A stretch of 64,000 nucleotides of DNA from Datisca glomerata. Lineage: Eukaryota; Streptophyta; Magnoliopsida; Cucurbitales; Datiscaceae. Position 1 is the stretch's first letter. Each line of letters begins with the position of its first letter. Of this stretch, positions 1 through 10,375 are shown piece after piece. A program made the position numbers and the translations under genes. The notes beneath the pieces are model-generated. The model saw only the letters and a list, made by a program, of their open reading frames with translations. It was not told where the DNA came from and ran no database searches. The DNA lies in NCBI GenBank assembly GCA_003255025.1, contig QANY01013280.1, forward strand, positions 806,001-870,000, given 5' to 3'.

Positions 1-500
1 GTCGACGGAGCCTCAAACAGTAAAGGAGCCAGAGCGGGAGTGGTATTATGAACACCGTTTGGAGAAACACTCAAACACTCCATCTCATTCGGATTCAACG
101 CCTCAAACAATGATGATGAATACGAAGCCCTAATAGTGGGAATCAGCCTGTTATGGGAATTAGATGTAAATGAAATAAAATCTTTTGTAATTCAATGTTG
201 GTAGTAAAACATGTAATAGGGGAGTTCATGGTGAAGGATGAAAGAATGATAAGTTACCTACATCAGGTAAAGAAGCTGCTCAAGCAACTAAATAGTTTCA
301 AAATCCACCATGTTCCTAGAGCGAAAAACGGGCACGCGAACGCTTTGGTTAATTTGGGGTCCTCATTACAAATCCCGCAAAAAAGAAGCGTCCCAGTTGA
401 GTTTCTAGAAAAGCCGAGCATCGTAGCTGAAGAGGTAGCGAAGGTAGAAACTGGGCTGGAATTGAGCTGGCAGGATGACATAATACATTGCCTAAAATAA
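1..500 (+). pseudogene. Ty3 polyprotein fragment: RNase H domain
   Basis: Frame 1 from the first base gives VDGASNSKG..GVVL, then TGA at 49-51, then TPFGETLKHSISFGFNAS and NDDEYEAL, the classic RNase H signature of plant Ty3 elements with the first Asp (VDGAS) and the Glu (DEYEAL). A TAG follows at 190-192 and the reading moves to frame 3 at about 195, continuing with VIGEFMVKDERMISYLHQVK and VPRAKNGHANALVNLGS, where the last conserved Asp of NxxADAL has become Asn (HANAL). The domain would degrade the RNA strand during reverse transcription. It is non-functional here: one internal stop, a frameshift and a lost catalytic residue. Confidence 0.8.
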
Positions 501-644
501 GGAATCCTGCCCCGAGATAAACTTCACACTAGGAAGATTCAATAAAAGAGTGTTATGTATTGCATAATCAACGATTTCTTGTGTAAATGGTCGTTTTCAG
601 GACCGTATCTGAAGTGCCTAAAAGAAAAGGAGGTCGGATACGTG

Positions 645-1655
645 TTAGCAAAAGTTCACAGAGGCATGTGAGAGAATCATACAAGGGGCATATATCTAGC
701 CCACAAAATACTGAATGAATGGTATACTGGCCGAAAATGCACCGGGATGCCAAGCAATATGCAAAGAAGTGCGACAAGTGTCAACAATTTTCCCCATAAT
801 AAAATTGGCCACAGGAGAACTCAACCTCGTGACAAGTCCCTGGCCATTCCTGCAGTGGGCTTTGCACATCGTCGGACCACTCCCCATGGCACCCGCTCAG
901 AAACGCTTCCTGCTAGTTGCCACTGACTACTTCACCAAGTGGATTGAGGCGCAAAATTTTACTAGAATTCGTAAAGAAGAAGTAAGGGGATTCCTGGGGA
1001 AGAATATAGTGTGCAGATACGGAATCCCTCGGGTATTGGTGTCTGACAACAGACTTTTTGTGAAGATCTATAAACTATCAACCGATTCTCTAAACCCTAC
1101 TACCCACAATGAAATAAGCAGACTCAAAGATCAAACCGAATAATACTCGATAACATGAAGAAATGCCTAAAGTTAGCAAAGGCAAAATGGGTAGAAGAAT
1201 TACCAGCAGTACTATGAGCATATCGAATAACTCCTAGAGAGGCGACAAGAGAAGCACTGTTTGCTTTGGCCTAGGGAATAGAAGCGGTTATACTAGTATA
1301 AAAAGGTACCCAACTCTCATATCAGAACTGACAAAACTATAGAACGAAGAACTCATGAAAGAAAATCTCGATTTGTTAGAAGAAAAAAAAGGAAGCAGCA
1401 CTCGTGCAAACAACTAATTATAACCAGAAAAGGAAAGCCTACTTCCAGAAGAAAATTAGAAAGCGTGAATTTTAAGAGGGAGAATTGGTTTTGAAAAAGA
1501 TCTTCCAAGCAAAAAGAAAGTTTAGTCCGTCTTGGAAAGGTCCTTTCATCGTCAAAATAGTAGGCGGAAGCGACTACTATCACCTCACGACAGAGAAGGG
1601 AGAAGAATTGGAAAGACCCTGGAATGCCAACTACCTTAAGAAATACTTCGTTTAA
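645..1655 (+). pseudogene. Ty3 integrase (Tat-type), broken
   Basis: Several frames contribute. The N-terminal zinc-binding part shows VHRG, LAHKIL, then YWPKMHRDAKQYAKKCDKCQ, with the CxxC Cys codons at 770-772 and 779-781. The core follows: WALHIVGPLPMAPAQK, VATDYFTKWIEA, YGIPRVLVSDN. In the family the first catalytic Asp sits in W-G-M-D-I; here that place reads H. The second Asp (VSDN) remains. The third catalytic position is lost in a degraded stretch near 1080-1140. A C-terminal part (KRKFSPSWKGPFIV, NYLKKYFV) ends at TAA 1653-1655. Stops at about 1216 and 1273 and several frame changes make it inactive. Confidence 0.8.
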
Positions 1656-1747
1656 ATTATTGGCTGTTATTATGGTGTTTGTTCCAAGGGTTTTTTTACG
1701 TAAAAACTGATGTTAATTCTTTCCTTCTTTCTGACACAAAAAAAAAT

Positions 1748-2235
1748 GGGTCGGCAGTCTAGAAGCCTAAACCCTTAAGAGCTAGAGAAACTTTATCTCT
1801 AAAAAGAAACAATTGAAACTGAAAGAAGGTCAGTGGCCTAGAAGCGTAAGCCCTTGATAGCCGGATAAACCCTCTCTCTAAAATGTGGAAAAAGGTCGGC
1901 GGCCCAGAAGCCTAAGTCCTTAAGAGCGAGAGAAACTTTCTCTCTAAAATGTAGAAAAAAGGAGTAGTTCCTTACCCTAAAGGCCTAAGTCACCGAGAGC
2001 GGAACAAAAACCACTCTAAAACGGAAAACGGGTCGATAGCTTGAAAACCTAAAACCTTGATAGCGGGGACGCCTACTCTCTAAAATAAAATCGAAACTGA
2101 AAAAGGTCGGCGAACTAGAAGCCTAAGCCCTTGAGAGCGAGAGAAACCTTCTCTCTAAAATGTGGAAAAAATGTCGGCGGCTCAGAAGCCTAAAGCCATT
2201 GAGAGCGGAAAAAATCTTCTCTTTAGAATGTGAAA
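1748..2235 (+). repeat. ~68-bp tandem array between pol and antisense ORF
   Basis: About seven diverged units, each opening with GGTCGGC(G)GC..AGAAGCCTAAG and closing with GAGAGAAACTTTCTCTCTAAAA. Unit starts near 1749, 1830, 1893, 1965, 2029, 2105 and 2173. Each better-preserved unit ends in a quasi-palindrome (GAGAGAAA-C-TTTCTCTC). Tandem arrays in the region 3' of pol are known for Tat/Ogre elements and can seed satellites. Confidence 0.85.
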
Positions 2236-2629
2236 AGCAAGGAAACGATACACAATGGAAGCAGGAAAAAGTCATCCGCTCTAAACGGGTTAGTGCTTTT
2301 AATTATTGAAGTCTAAACTTAAATTGATGTTTAAAAAAACAAAACAAAACTTCAATTAATGCTTTGAATTACTGAAATCTGAACTTAGTCTGCTGCTTAG
2401 AATAATTTGGAAACTTAGAACTTGCAATGTGCTGAGTTACTTAATTTGAAAAATTATTTGGTTTAAAAGTGTTAAAAGTACGAGAGTCCTATGTTCTATT
2501 CACTCAAATCTTGCTAAAAATAAAATAGTAAACTAATGAAACACGCCAAGAAGAAAAAGACATTTCATTACTACTAAGGTACAAAAAAAGAGAAAAGAAA
2601 AGAGAGAAAAGTAAATTGCAGGAGGACAA
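2236..2629. other. AT-rich spacer, no gene seen
   Basis: Non-coding sequence between the tandem array and the end of the antisense ORF. I see one short internal repeat (gaattactgaaatctgaactta and its variant around 2300-2400) and nothing else. Confidence 0.5.
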
Positions 2630-4454
2630 CTAAGACTCGTCGATACGAACGACTTCAGCAGGATGAGGGTTGGCAGCATAGTCATCATCAACCGGAATGG
2701 TGGAGTCTTCAGTAGCAGGAACGGCATAATCTTCAGCTACGAGAATTGAGGCATCTTCGGCAGTGGGATCATTCTCAAGAGAAACTTTTGGAGGGATGTT
2801 TTCCTTCCCATCCTCATAGCCTGTCAGATAGACCTTCTTCTCAACCTTGTCGAACAAAGCCTGATAGATATCCTCGATCTCTCTCTCTCCCTGCTCAGCT
2901 TCCTCCCGAGCCACCTTAGTAGTAGTTAACCTATCTTCCATGATGTTCAGGTTCTCGTAGGAAGTGGCCTGACACCTCTCAGACTCTTTAAGAGCATCTT
3001 TGGTGGCCTTCAAGGAATCCTCAAGATTCCCGCTTCCTAAGCCGCTCAATTTCAGCCCTCTGAGTCTTGAGGGCCCTACGACAGCTCTCAACTCCCTCTT
3101 CGATTGAGCAACTATCTGCTCATTAGCAAGAAAATGATCTTGGAGGCTATTGTGGAAAATCATGGCTTGCAGAAAAGAACTAGAGAAAACTAAAATGTTT
3201 AGCCAGTAAAAGAAGAATAATGAGTAAATAAAGTTAGAAACTGAATGAGTATACCTTTATTAGCAGAGCTGATTCCTGACTGATGTGCCATGAGCAGTGG
3301 CCATGTCTGTAACAGATTGGACCCTGTGAAGCACAATATGTGCAGAACGAGGGTCATTGAGGAAGTTGACACAAGCGGGAACTTGTGGAACCCTACGAGA
3401 GTTTCTCTAACTCCATAAAGAAGGGTCCTCCCCTCCGCCCTGAGTGCCAGATGAGTGGACATGACATAAATCCGGTTGAGGAGGGGATAAAATGGAAGAG
3501 GACTGTTGCTGGGAGCATCCGCTGGAACAACGAGAGTGAGGGGAATAGTTGAAGAAGATGTAGGAGCAGGAGGAGGAAGACTCAAAACCACCTGGGGAGA
3601 ACTTGGGGCCTCGCGTCTCGGACGGACGTTCCTTTCTTCCTCAGGCACATCCAATAATGGTATTCCTCAAACAAGAGCGCCTCAACATAACGCTCATTAC
3701 AAGGTGTTGAAACAGACGTTCCCATTTTTCATCTTCCCGTCCACGAATGTTAAACATGACTATGATCTTCTCTCTTGACTCTTAGGAAAGATAATGGCTT
3801 TGTTCCTTTTATTATCTACAAAGACAAATGAGTAGAAAGAAAGTTACTAAAAAAACAAAAACAACAACAAGAAAGCAAAGAAGTAGGAACCAGAGCTCTG
3901 AAGACTTACAATAGACTCCCCATCTACGGGGAATCATCCAGCGGCCATCACCGCCTTAGTTCCCTCCTATCTGGAGAACATCCTGTTCCCAGCCTTTATC
4001 CCCTTTTGGGATCGAAGTGATCATTTTCCTTTTTTCAGCACCAGGGGGAGGGGCCAGATAGTAACACTTGGACTCGGCACAATACTTGATGATGTAGCAC
4101 GCCCTAAGTTCATCTACTCCTAAATCTAAGCCATACCTCCTATTCAAGGCTTCAAAACCAAGTAAAATCCCATTCGAGATAAGGGTAAACTATAATGGAT
4201 AATTTACAAATGTGGAAAAATTCCTGAAAGATATGGGAGAAAGGAAGCTTAAGCCTCAAAGCTATGTACATAGGGATTAAGGTTATTTGGTATAGAGGAC
4301 TACAGGGATGGCCTACGACCCCACTTTCACCTAGACCGCACACTACGACAGAGGGAAATGCATCGTAGTGGGAATCTAGGAAATGTCCTAGTTCAGCCTG
4401 GTTTCTGACCAAAGGTACCGGAGGCCTAAACTTAGAAGTAGTGCCTCGTGCCAT
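2630..4454 (-). pseudogene. antisense extra ORF of the Tat element, multi-exon, broken
   Basis: Read on the minus strand from ATG at 4454: MARGTTSKFRPPVPLVRNQ, then LKLPFSHIFQEFFHICKLS, a pattern of the plant 'putative gypsy-type transposon' (Transposase_28-like) proteins. One frameshift near 4150-4160 restores continuity into FEALNRRYGLDLGVDELRA and ends in YYLAPPPGAEK..IPKGDKGWEQD, again matching that family. A strong donor GTAAGT lies at 3910-3905. A further exon gives a Pro/Ser-rich stretch (3654-3255). A second intron, GT at 3254-3253 to AG at 3167-3166 (about 87 bases), keeps the frame (SSANK then AMIFHNS). The last exon (3165-2630) is Lys/Glu-rich and probably coiled coil, with stop at 2632-2630. 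Antisense extra ORFs downstream of pol are known in Tat elements; their function is unknown. At least two frame breaks (about 4155 and 3660). Confidence 0.65.
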
Positions 4455-4583
4455 AGATGAAGAGGAATGGACTTCAAATAAGAAAATGGAGAAGAAGAAG
4501 ATAACATGGGAGAATGTCTTACACAAACGAAGATAGGAAGTAGTAAAATAAGAGAATCATTAAATAGGCACCATGTTAAAAAC

Positions 4584-4710
4584 TGAAGAAGAAGAAGAAG
4601 AAGAAGAAGAAGAAGAAGAAGAAGAAGAAGAAGAAGAAGAAGAAGAACAAGAACAAGAAGATGAAGAACAAGAAGATGAAGAAGAAGAAGAAGAACAAGA
4701 AGAAGATGAA
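4584..4710 (+). repeat. (GAA)n microsatellite with CAA and GAT variants
   Basis: About 125 bases of GAA triplets, interrupted by AACAA and GATGAA. On the minus strand it reads as poly-Leu, which explains a long but meaningless open frame. It lies just upstream of the antisense ORF start, in its possible promoter/leader region. Confidence 0.95.
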
Positions 4711-5157
4711 AGGACGTTACATAAATTTCTTTAAAAATGGGAATCCGAAAGGACATTTTTGAAAAGGCGTGATTGACAAGATATAACTCTCAATGAATGG
4801 CATTATGACATCTGGAAAAAGGAGCAATGACAAAGCACGCGTCACCCAAAACAATTGAAATGGGAAACAAAGCGTTATCGCAGGCAAAACACGCACCTTC
4901 CTTGATTTAATCAACTGTTATATATTTGTCTGTTATTTCTAAAAAGTGTAGGTTCCCGAGGGAAGACAAGACATCTTTGAAAAAGTGCATGCGAATCAAG
5001 CAATCCTCATCATTACACAATAATAAAATTTATTGAGTATAATAGGGGCAGATGAACTAGAAAAGAAACCCAAGAAACATGTGTAGAAAATGAATCCTGA
5101 AAGGACGCGTGGGCCATGAACATGGCAAGATTGGAGCTAAGAGGGAAGTAACGCAGA

Positions 5158-5445
5158 AGCAGAAGACCTCATTAGAGCGGGAAGAGCCATGAAAAGGGAG
5201 ACCCTGTCAGAACGGGGAAGAACGTTGTAGCTAGAGAGCTCGTTAGAGTGGGAAAAACGCTGCAGCGCGAGACCTCACCGAAGTAGGAAGAACCTAGAAG
5301 CGCGAGATCTCGTTAGAGCGGGAAAGAACCCTAAAGCGGGAGACCTCGTTAGAACGGGAAAGAATGCTGAAGCGGGAGACCTCGCTAGAACGGGAAAGAA
5401 CGCTGAAGCGTGAGACTTTACCAGAACGAGAAAGGAGGGAAGAGA
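5158..5445 (+). repeat. 36-bp tandem repeat inside the LTR
   Basis: Eight or so units of GCGGGAGACCTCGTTAGAAC plus GGGAAAGAACGCTGAA, unit starts near 5158, 5194, 5230, 5265, 5300, 5336, 5372 and 5408. Period is 35-36 bases. Because 36 is a multiple of three the minus strand stays open with a 12-residue periodic peptide (FFPVLARSPASA-like), which I take as a by-product rather than a protein. Confidence 0.9.
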
Positions 5446-5743
5446 AGAAGAACGTTGATAGCGAAAAGACCCGAGATGACAGATAAAAAACAACGATTGA
5501 TTTTGTAAAAGCAGAAAATACTTAGATAATAAAGATTGATAGACCACCAAGTGACTATGCCTAATTGGCTCGAAGTTATAAGAAATCGCCAAGTGACTGT
5601 GATTGATTCACGACTGAACGAGACAAAAAGGAAAAAAAAGGGTCATACCTAGCAGAATGACCCCACGAACGAGTGTGATCCCTGCGAATAATGAGTGTTT
5701 CGTTTTATATTGTTATTTTAATTTACACTTGGGATTTGGAAAA

Positions 5744-5753
5744 TATATATAAA
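5744..5753 (+). promoter_or_regulatory. TATA box of the Tat LTR
   Basis: TATATATAAA lies downstream of the 36-bp array and about 170 bases before the probable LTR end, a fitting place for the U3/R promoter. Confidence 0.5.
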
Positions 5754-5920
5754 GACCAATATACTAGAGGAAAAGGTATTCAAGACAACTAAAAAAGAGA
5801 ACCTTGAGATTCTCTAAGAACTCCTCTTATTCTTAAATTCTCCTCCCATTCTGATTAACACTTATAAAAAATTAGGTTTTATCATTATTCTCTTGGCTAA
5901 ACAGAAAAAAATCATTTACA

Positions 5921-6928
5921 TAAAGTAGAATATAACTGGATTGTTTGTCACGTCTCAGTTTTTGTGTGAAGGACCGTACCCGAGGGACGTAACCACAAAA
6001 GGGGGTACCCAAATATAACAAAAAATTACATTTTTGTTCTGTTTTGTTCCTGTGGTAAAACTAAAATATTTTGCTCGTTCTAGTCGGAGCGGAATGACAT
6101 TGATAACCATGATATACATATCTACTGAAGAAAAGTACATGTAACAAGAAAACTGTTATGTACTATTAAATATTTTAATGTGTTAATATAAATGACAGTT
6201 ATTTATATCAGATTTATTTTTATACATAAAAGAGGAAAATTATATGATAATTAATTTACGATACCAGAGAAAATTTAATCAAACACAACTTGAATTATTA
6301 AGATTTTTTTGTAGTCACTAATAGAGAACCTGTATACAATTTTTCTATGTAATTTTAAACAATTTGTCATTGATTTTATTTGTACGGTGTAAGTAAAAAA
6401 ATTATTTTAGTTTTTGGTATAGTAAGAGAAAAATAGTTAATTTACTTTTATTGATGAGTTAATAAAATAGATAATTAATTAGTGCGTAAAATAATGTATA
6501 TATAGAAGACATAGTGTGTATTAAAATCAACAAATAATCATTGACAATAAATTTAAAGTTGATAAAAAAACTCTAAATAATAAATAATTTTATTACTTTC
6601 ATATAATTTCTATAATTTTTTCAATAACTTTATCAAACTTTTCACACAATTTTATATAAGTATCCTACATACTAAATAAGAAAATTATACTTACCAATAA
6701 CTTTTTTCATTTTACCATGTGTTACCAAATATGGTAATCTTAATATCTTATTATCTAATTTTATTACTTAAACTTTCACAGTAACTTAAGTTTTCAAACA
6801 TTCTTATTTAACTCATACCAAATGGGCTCTTAATGAATTTTATGCATCCCCTTATTTTATAAGTTTCATATTAATCACACTGTTCCATTAACATAGTTTT
6901 TACAAATCTAAGTAATATATATATAAAG
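5921..6928. other. AT-rich intergenic DNA, no gene seen
   Basis: Strongly AT-rich sequence without coding signal on either strand. No tandem structure or recognisable element. Confidence 0.5.
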
Positions 6929-7160
6929 TAAATTTGAGCCTCATCTTCAATCAATTTGACTTGCTTTATGTTATTTTGAATCGTAAGTGGTGGAACAAGA
7001 TGAGTTGGCGTAATTGATTAAGTTCTCGTACCCATAATTTAGAGATCGTGAATTTGAGTCTCATCTTCATTTTTCGAACAAGATGAGTTGGCGTAATTGG
7101 TTAAGTTCTCGTACCCATAATTTAGAGATCGTGAATTTGAGTCTCATCTTCATTTCTCTT
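6929..7160 (+). repeat. tandem tRNA-like (SINE-like) repeat, 83-bp unit
   Basis: Two near-identical 83-bp units start at 6993 and 7076; a 3' piece of a third lies at 6929-6950. Each holds TGGCGTAATTGG, which fits the tRNA box A consensus TRGCNNARNNGG, and, about 40 bases on, GTGAATTTGAGTCT, a degenerate box B. The segment is bounded by AGATGAG and CTCATCT, which are exact complements like an acceptor stem. The cloverleaf is not complete, so it is tRNA-derived rather than a tRNA gene. A related piece (TTTGAGTCTCATCTTC) recurs near 51384. Confidence 0.6.
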
Positions 7161-7570
7161 AAAATATATAATGTAACTTTAACAAAAAAAATTTTAAGTG
7201 ATGAGATATGGTTGTTCAAAAATATTTCTTGCCACATCCATTCTTTTATAGACTAGAAAATTCTTATGTGCGTTCGTTAACGCAACTAGCATTAAATAAA
7301 ATGTAAGCAGTATATAGTACAAAAAATTGTTTTTATCAAAAAAATAATTAGAATAGAAACATAAACAATCTGATTAGTTTTTAAGAAATTTAATTTCTTA
7401 TCCAAAAATTGCTTGGAAGAAGTTTGTAACACAAAAACTGAAAACTCGGAAAACTGAAAACAGTTTTCGCAGTGAAAATCGGAAATAAAAAAGTAAAGTT
7501 TCAAGCTGGACCCAATTTTATGCCTTTCTGGCTTTCTCTTCTTCATCCTTTATTTTTCTTCTCTTAATGT
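7161..7570. other. AT-rich DNA upstream of a TATA box
   Basis: No gene seen. It may include upstream promoter sequence for the small ORF at 7709 but I recognise no specific element. Confidence 0.4.
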
Positions 7571-7577
7571 TTTACTC

Positions 7578-7585
7578 TATAAATA
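7578..7585 (+). promoter_or_regulatory. TATA box (TATAAATA)
   Basis: CTCTATAAATAGATC is a textbook plant TATA box. It lies about 125 bases before the ATG at 7709, leaving room for a ~95-base leader. No LTR or other repeat boundary is seen around it. Confidence 0.45.
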
Positions 7586-7708
7586 GATCTCGTTTCATAC
7601 ACAAAAAAATTCATATCTAACTTGACAAAACCCAAAATTTTCAGATCTAAACCCATGCCCATTTTATTTTAGTTATTTCTTAAATTCATAGAGGAGTAGT
7701 CAAGTATT

Positions 7709-7882
7709 ATGCAAACCCAGAAAAAATCAGCCATGAAAGACATAGGAAAAGCCTTGGAAGTCTACTACAAAAATTTCAATTTAACCTTAGATCTTTCCTA
7801 CAGAAAACACCAATCTTCAAAGTCAGTTTGCATTTGCGTTGCTTATTGTCGTCAAAAGAGGGGATATTTAGGAAGAAGATGA
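7709..7882 (+). CDS. small ORF, 57 residues, unknown
   Basis: ATG at 7709 opens MQTQKKSAMKDIGKALEVYY and runs 57 codons to TGA at 7880-7882. The product is basic, with a Cys-containing stretch (SVCICVAYC) near the C-terminus. I do not recognise it. Support is the TATA box upstream and the lack of an obvious transposon here. It runs into a GA microsatellite just after its stop. It may equally be the first exon of a longer gene or chance. No homology can be claimed. Confidence 0.25.
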   Translation: MQTQKKSAMKDIGKALEVYYKNFNLTLDLSYRKHQSSKSVCICVAYCRQKRGYLGRR

Positions 7883-7908
7883 CGCAATATGAAATCTATT
7901 CTGAACGA

Positions 7909-8036
7909 GAGAGAGAGAGAGAGAGTGGAAGATGGAGGAGTGGATGATGGAGTGTGATGTGGGGGTTGTGTGAGTGGATGTGTGATGTGATGAGTGAGGG
8001 GAGGGGGGTGTGACGTGTGTGTGAGGGAGGTGTAAA
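7909..8036 (+). repeat. GA microsatellite followed by GT/GA-rich low complexity
   Basis: (GA)n at about 7909-7925, then purine/GT-rich sequence (GTGGATG, GTGTGTGA) up to 8036. Minus-strand open frames here (His/Pro/Thr-rich) are low-complexity artefacts. Confidence 0.85.
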
Positions 8037-9785
8037 TAAAAAACATTAGGTAGGTGAAAATGAAATTGTGGTGCTTTGTTCATTTCTCAAAACACTTTTA
8101 AAAAAAATCATTTATAAAAACACTCTCAAGTAGAATCAGATTTTTATGCATGCTTTTGTTCATGACATAGAAGCTTTATGTGTAAATAACTCGACAGTTG
8201 TTTATATTTCTTTCTAATCTTGTTTAGATTTTTAGATTCGTGAAACTTTGGTCCATTAAGAAAATTCGTGATATTGTGGAGAATAGGAGCCTCCAAACAA
8301 CTTGGAGACTAAACCCTCATATATTTCTTTGGCTAGTTACATTTAGTGTGTACCTTTTTGTGTAAATAACCCAACTGGTTTGAGATAGGCTAGTTTTGTT
8401 TTGTTTTATTCTATTGTTGGCGACTTGTTTCGTGTAGTATGCTTCTTGTAATTTATAATTTGTATTAATAAGATAATCTTATATACATATATAAAAGTTG
8501 ATATGAAGATCTCTCATTCTGTTAAATGTTAAATGTTGATATATAACTTTATAATGTGTCATCATGACGAATAATATTCAATAAATAATTAAATAGTATG
8601 TATTAATATAATATTTTATTAATTAAACGAGATTAGCATAGATTGGGCATGCAAAAAGAGAAAAAAAATAGTATGCCTAAAAATCAAAATTGCCGTTTTT
8701 TGGTTTTTGATGGATGGATATTATTTGTATGTGGATGCATAATTCTTCTCACTTAAACATTACTTTAAGGGCATATTTGGTATGAAGGTATGTTAAGGGG
8801 ATATACTAGAAATGTGAGGGTATTTACAACGTGCCCTTATTTGGTTTGATATTTTTTAAAAATTAAAAAATTGCTGGAATATCCAAGATATCCTCCATTG
8901 AGGTATCTTGATACCCCTCTAAATCGAGGGGTATATTCATTCCAGACAAATTTCACCATTCACCCTCATGAGTTTCACTGCTCGGGACATTGAAATGGTA
9001 GCTCTCTTTCATTTGTTCATGTGTGCAGGAACCCTAAGGTAAGACAAAGTCGATGATTTTTCTTATCTTCTTCGTTTAGAATCTGTAATTATTTTTCCTC
9101 TTTCTTTTAATTTCCATTTAATTCAAGGGAGATTTTATTTGCTGGAGAGTTCATCTTCTTGTTCACCATAGGAGAGTTATACAACTTTCTCCCCCTTTTC
9201 TTCCTTCGATCTATTTCACCATTTTTTCTTTTCATGATATTGCAGAAAACTATTTTGTTAAATTCTATCTTAAAAAGACCTTCATAGTTATGGAAAGGAA
9301 AGAACTTCCTTTGTATATATAATTACTCACATTAATTTCTTGTCATATGATTAAGATAAAAACAAAAAATTCTCCACTATGTTTACCCAATAGTTAGAAC
9401 CAGATTTCCTGACTTTTAAACTGGACTGGGTCAGTTTTGAAAGTGATTTTTGTTGTTCAGATTTGTATAGCTGATTGATTCATGAGGAAAATGAGTGATA
9501 ATTGTTTGGTCAAAAAATTAATAAGTATATATGAAAATATTTATGATTTTATTTGAATAAAAAATTTATATTTTAGTTATTACTTATATTGATCATCTTA
9601 TTATAAATTACATAATTACTATTCATAAACATCTTTTAGCTCAATGGTAAAATTGAAATTTGACAATAATGTTTATACAACCCCTTGCCTATTTCATCAA
9701 AACAGACAAAATAATCTAATATTTTCACTATTAAATCAGAACATTATAAAGTGTTAACAAACGCAGTAATCTTAACTTTTCCAAG
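8037..9785. other. AT-rich DNA with two adjacent hairpins, no gene seen
   Basis: No coding signal. At 8885-8908 and 8911-8934 two inverted repeats lie side by side: AAGATAtCCTC/GAGGTATCTT and ATACCCCTC-TAAATC-GAGGGGTAT. They sit in a stretch beginning GGGCATATTTGGTATG, which resembles small DNA transposons (MITEs), but I cannot find matching ends. Confidence 0.4.
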
Positions 9786-10375
9786 TGTAGATACCGTATT
9801 TTATCCGCTCTAATACTTTAAACATACGCATTTTATTTATTAGCTCATTTACTAGTTTAAGATTATGTGTGATTTTTGAAAAAACAAGAATTTTTTTTTA
9901 AAATAGATAAATAAACTAGCGACTAAAAATATAAGAAAAATGTTCAAAGACAAAAAAATAAAAATGGAGTGTAAGGACTAAAAGAAAAAAAAGTGAAACC
10001 CTAATTTTTCCAATAAATTGAGAGGGGGTTTTCACTTGAGAAGTGACTTTTTGGAGGGAGAAAGTGGAGAGACTTTTGCGAGAATGAGAGTGATCTTTTT
10101 AGAAAAATTGTGTGAGAAATAAGAGATATTTTCTTAGAGAGAGGGAAAGAGAGTTTACATTTTTATTCATCTTCTCTCCTTTTTTTTCTTATTGTTGTTT
10201 AAATTTCTTGCACCTCTATTGATAAGATATATTGTTCATTGTTCTTCATCATTTCTCCTTCATACTCATGTAGTTTATATGCTTTGTTCTTTGTTCTTTA
10301 TGGTTTTACTCTTCTTGAGTTTTATTTTAATGCACTGATGATTTTTCTACAAATTTGATAATTAGATATCTTTGT
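9786..10375 (+). mobile_element. Tat-type LTR, copy 1, left part
   Basis: Starts TGTAGATACCGTATTTT and aligns over its whole length with 25033-25620 (TGTAAATACC...), including AAACCCTAATTTT, the GGGGGTTTTCACTTGAGA block and the AG-rich region. In this copy the TATA box is damaged (CAATAAATTG against CTATAAATAG in copy 2). It is interrupted at 10376 by the chromovirus and resumes at 19804. Confidence 0.75.

Larger units (their letters stand above)
1..5920 (+). mobile_element. 3' half of a Tat-lineage Ty3/gypsy retrotransposon
   Basis: Reading left to right the segment holds RNase H, integrase, a ~68-bp tandem array, an antisense extra ORF and a probable 3' LTR. This order (pol, tandem repeats, antisense ORF, LTR) is known for plant Tat/Ogre/Retand-type Ty3 elements. 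The 5' half (5' LTR, gag, protease, RT) lies outside the window. Coding parts carry stops and frameshifts, so the copy is dead. The RNase H wording (VDGASNSKG, YEAL, VPRAKNGHANAL) and integrase wording (VATDYFTKWIEA) are close to the Tat group; the clade assignment is inference. Confidence 0.8.
4917..5920 (+). repeat. probable 3' LTR of the Tat element
   Basis: Starts TGTTATATATTTG after CAAC, the same junction (CAAC|TGTTAT) as the 3' LTR of the related element at 48204. It contains a 36-bp tandem array, a TATA box and a CT-rich downstream region (TTCTCTAAGAACTCC...), as expected for U3-R-U5. The right end (ATCATTTACA) is a guess, since no second LTR copy is in the window for comparison. Confidence 0.5.

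Noticed and set aside
4388..4756. 122-codon minus-strand frame with a poly-Leu run
   Set aside because: It is the reverse reading of the (GAA)n microsatellite.
7076..7145. tRNA gene
   Set aside because: Box A-like and box B-like words and end pairing exist, but T-arm and anticodon arm do not fold correctly and the unit is tandemly duplicated; treated as SINE-like.
8968..9031. Possible first exon (ATGAGTTTCACTGC...) ending at CTAAG|GTAAGA
   Set aside because: Only a short frame and one donor-like site; no second exon, promoter or homology seen.
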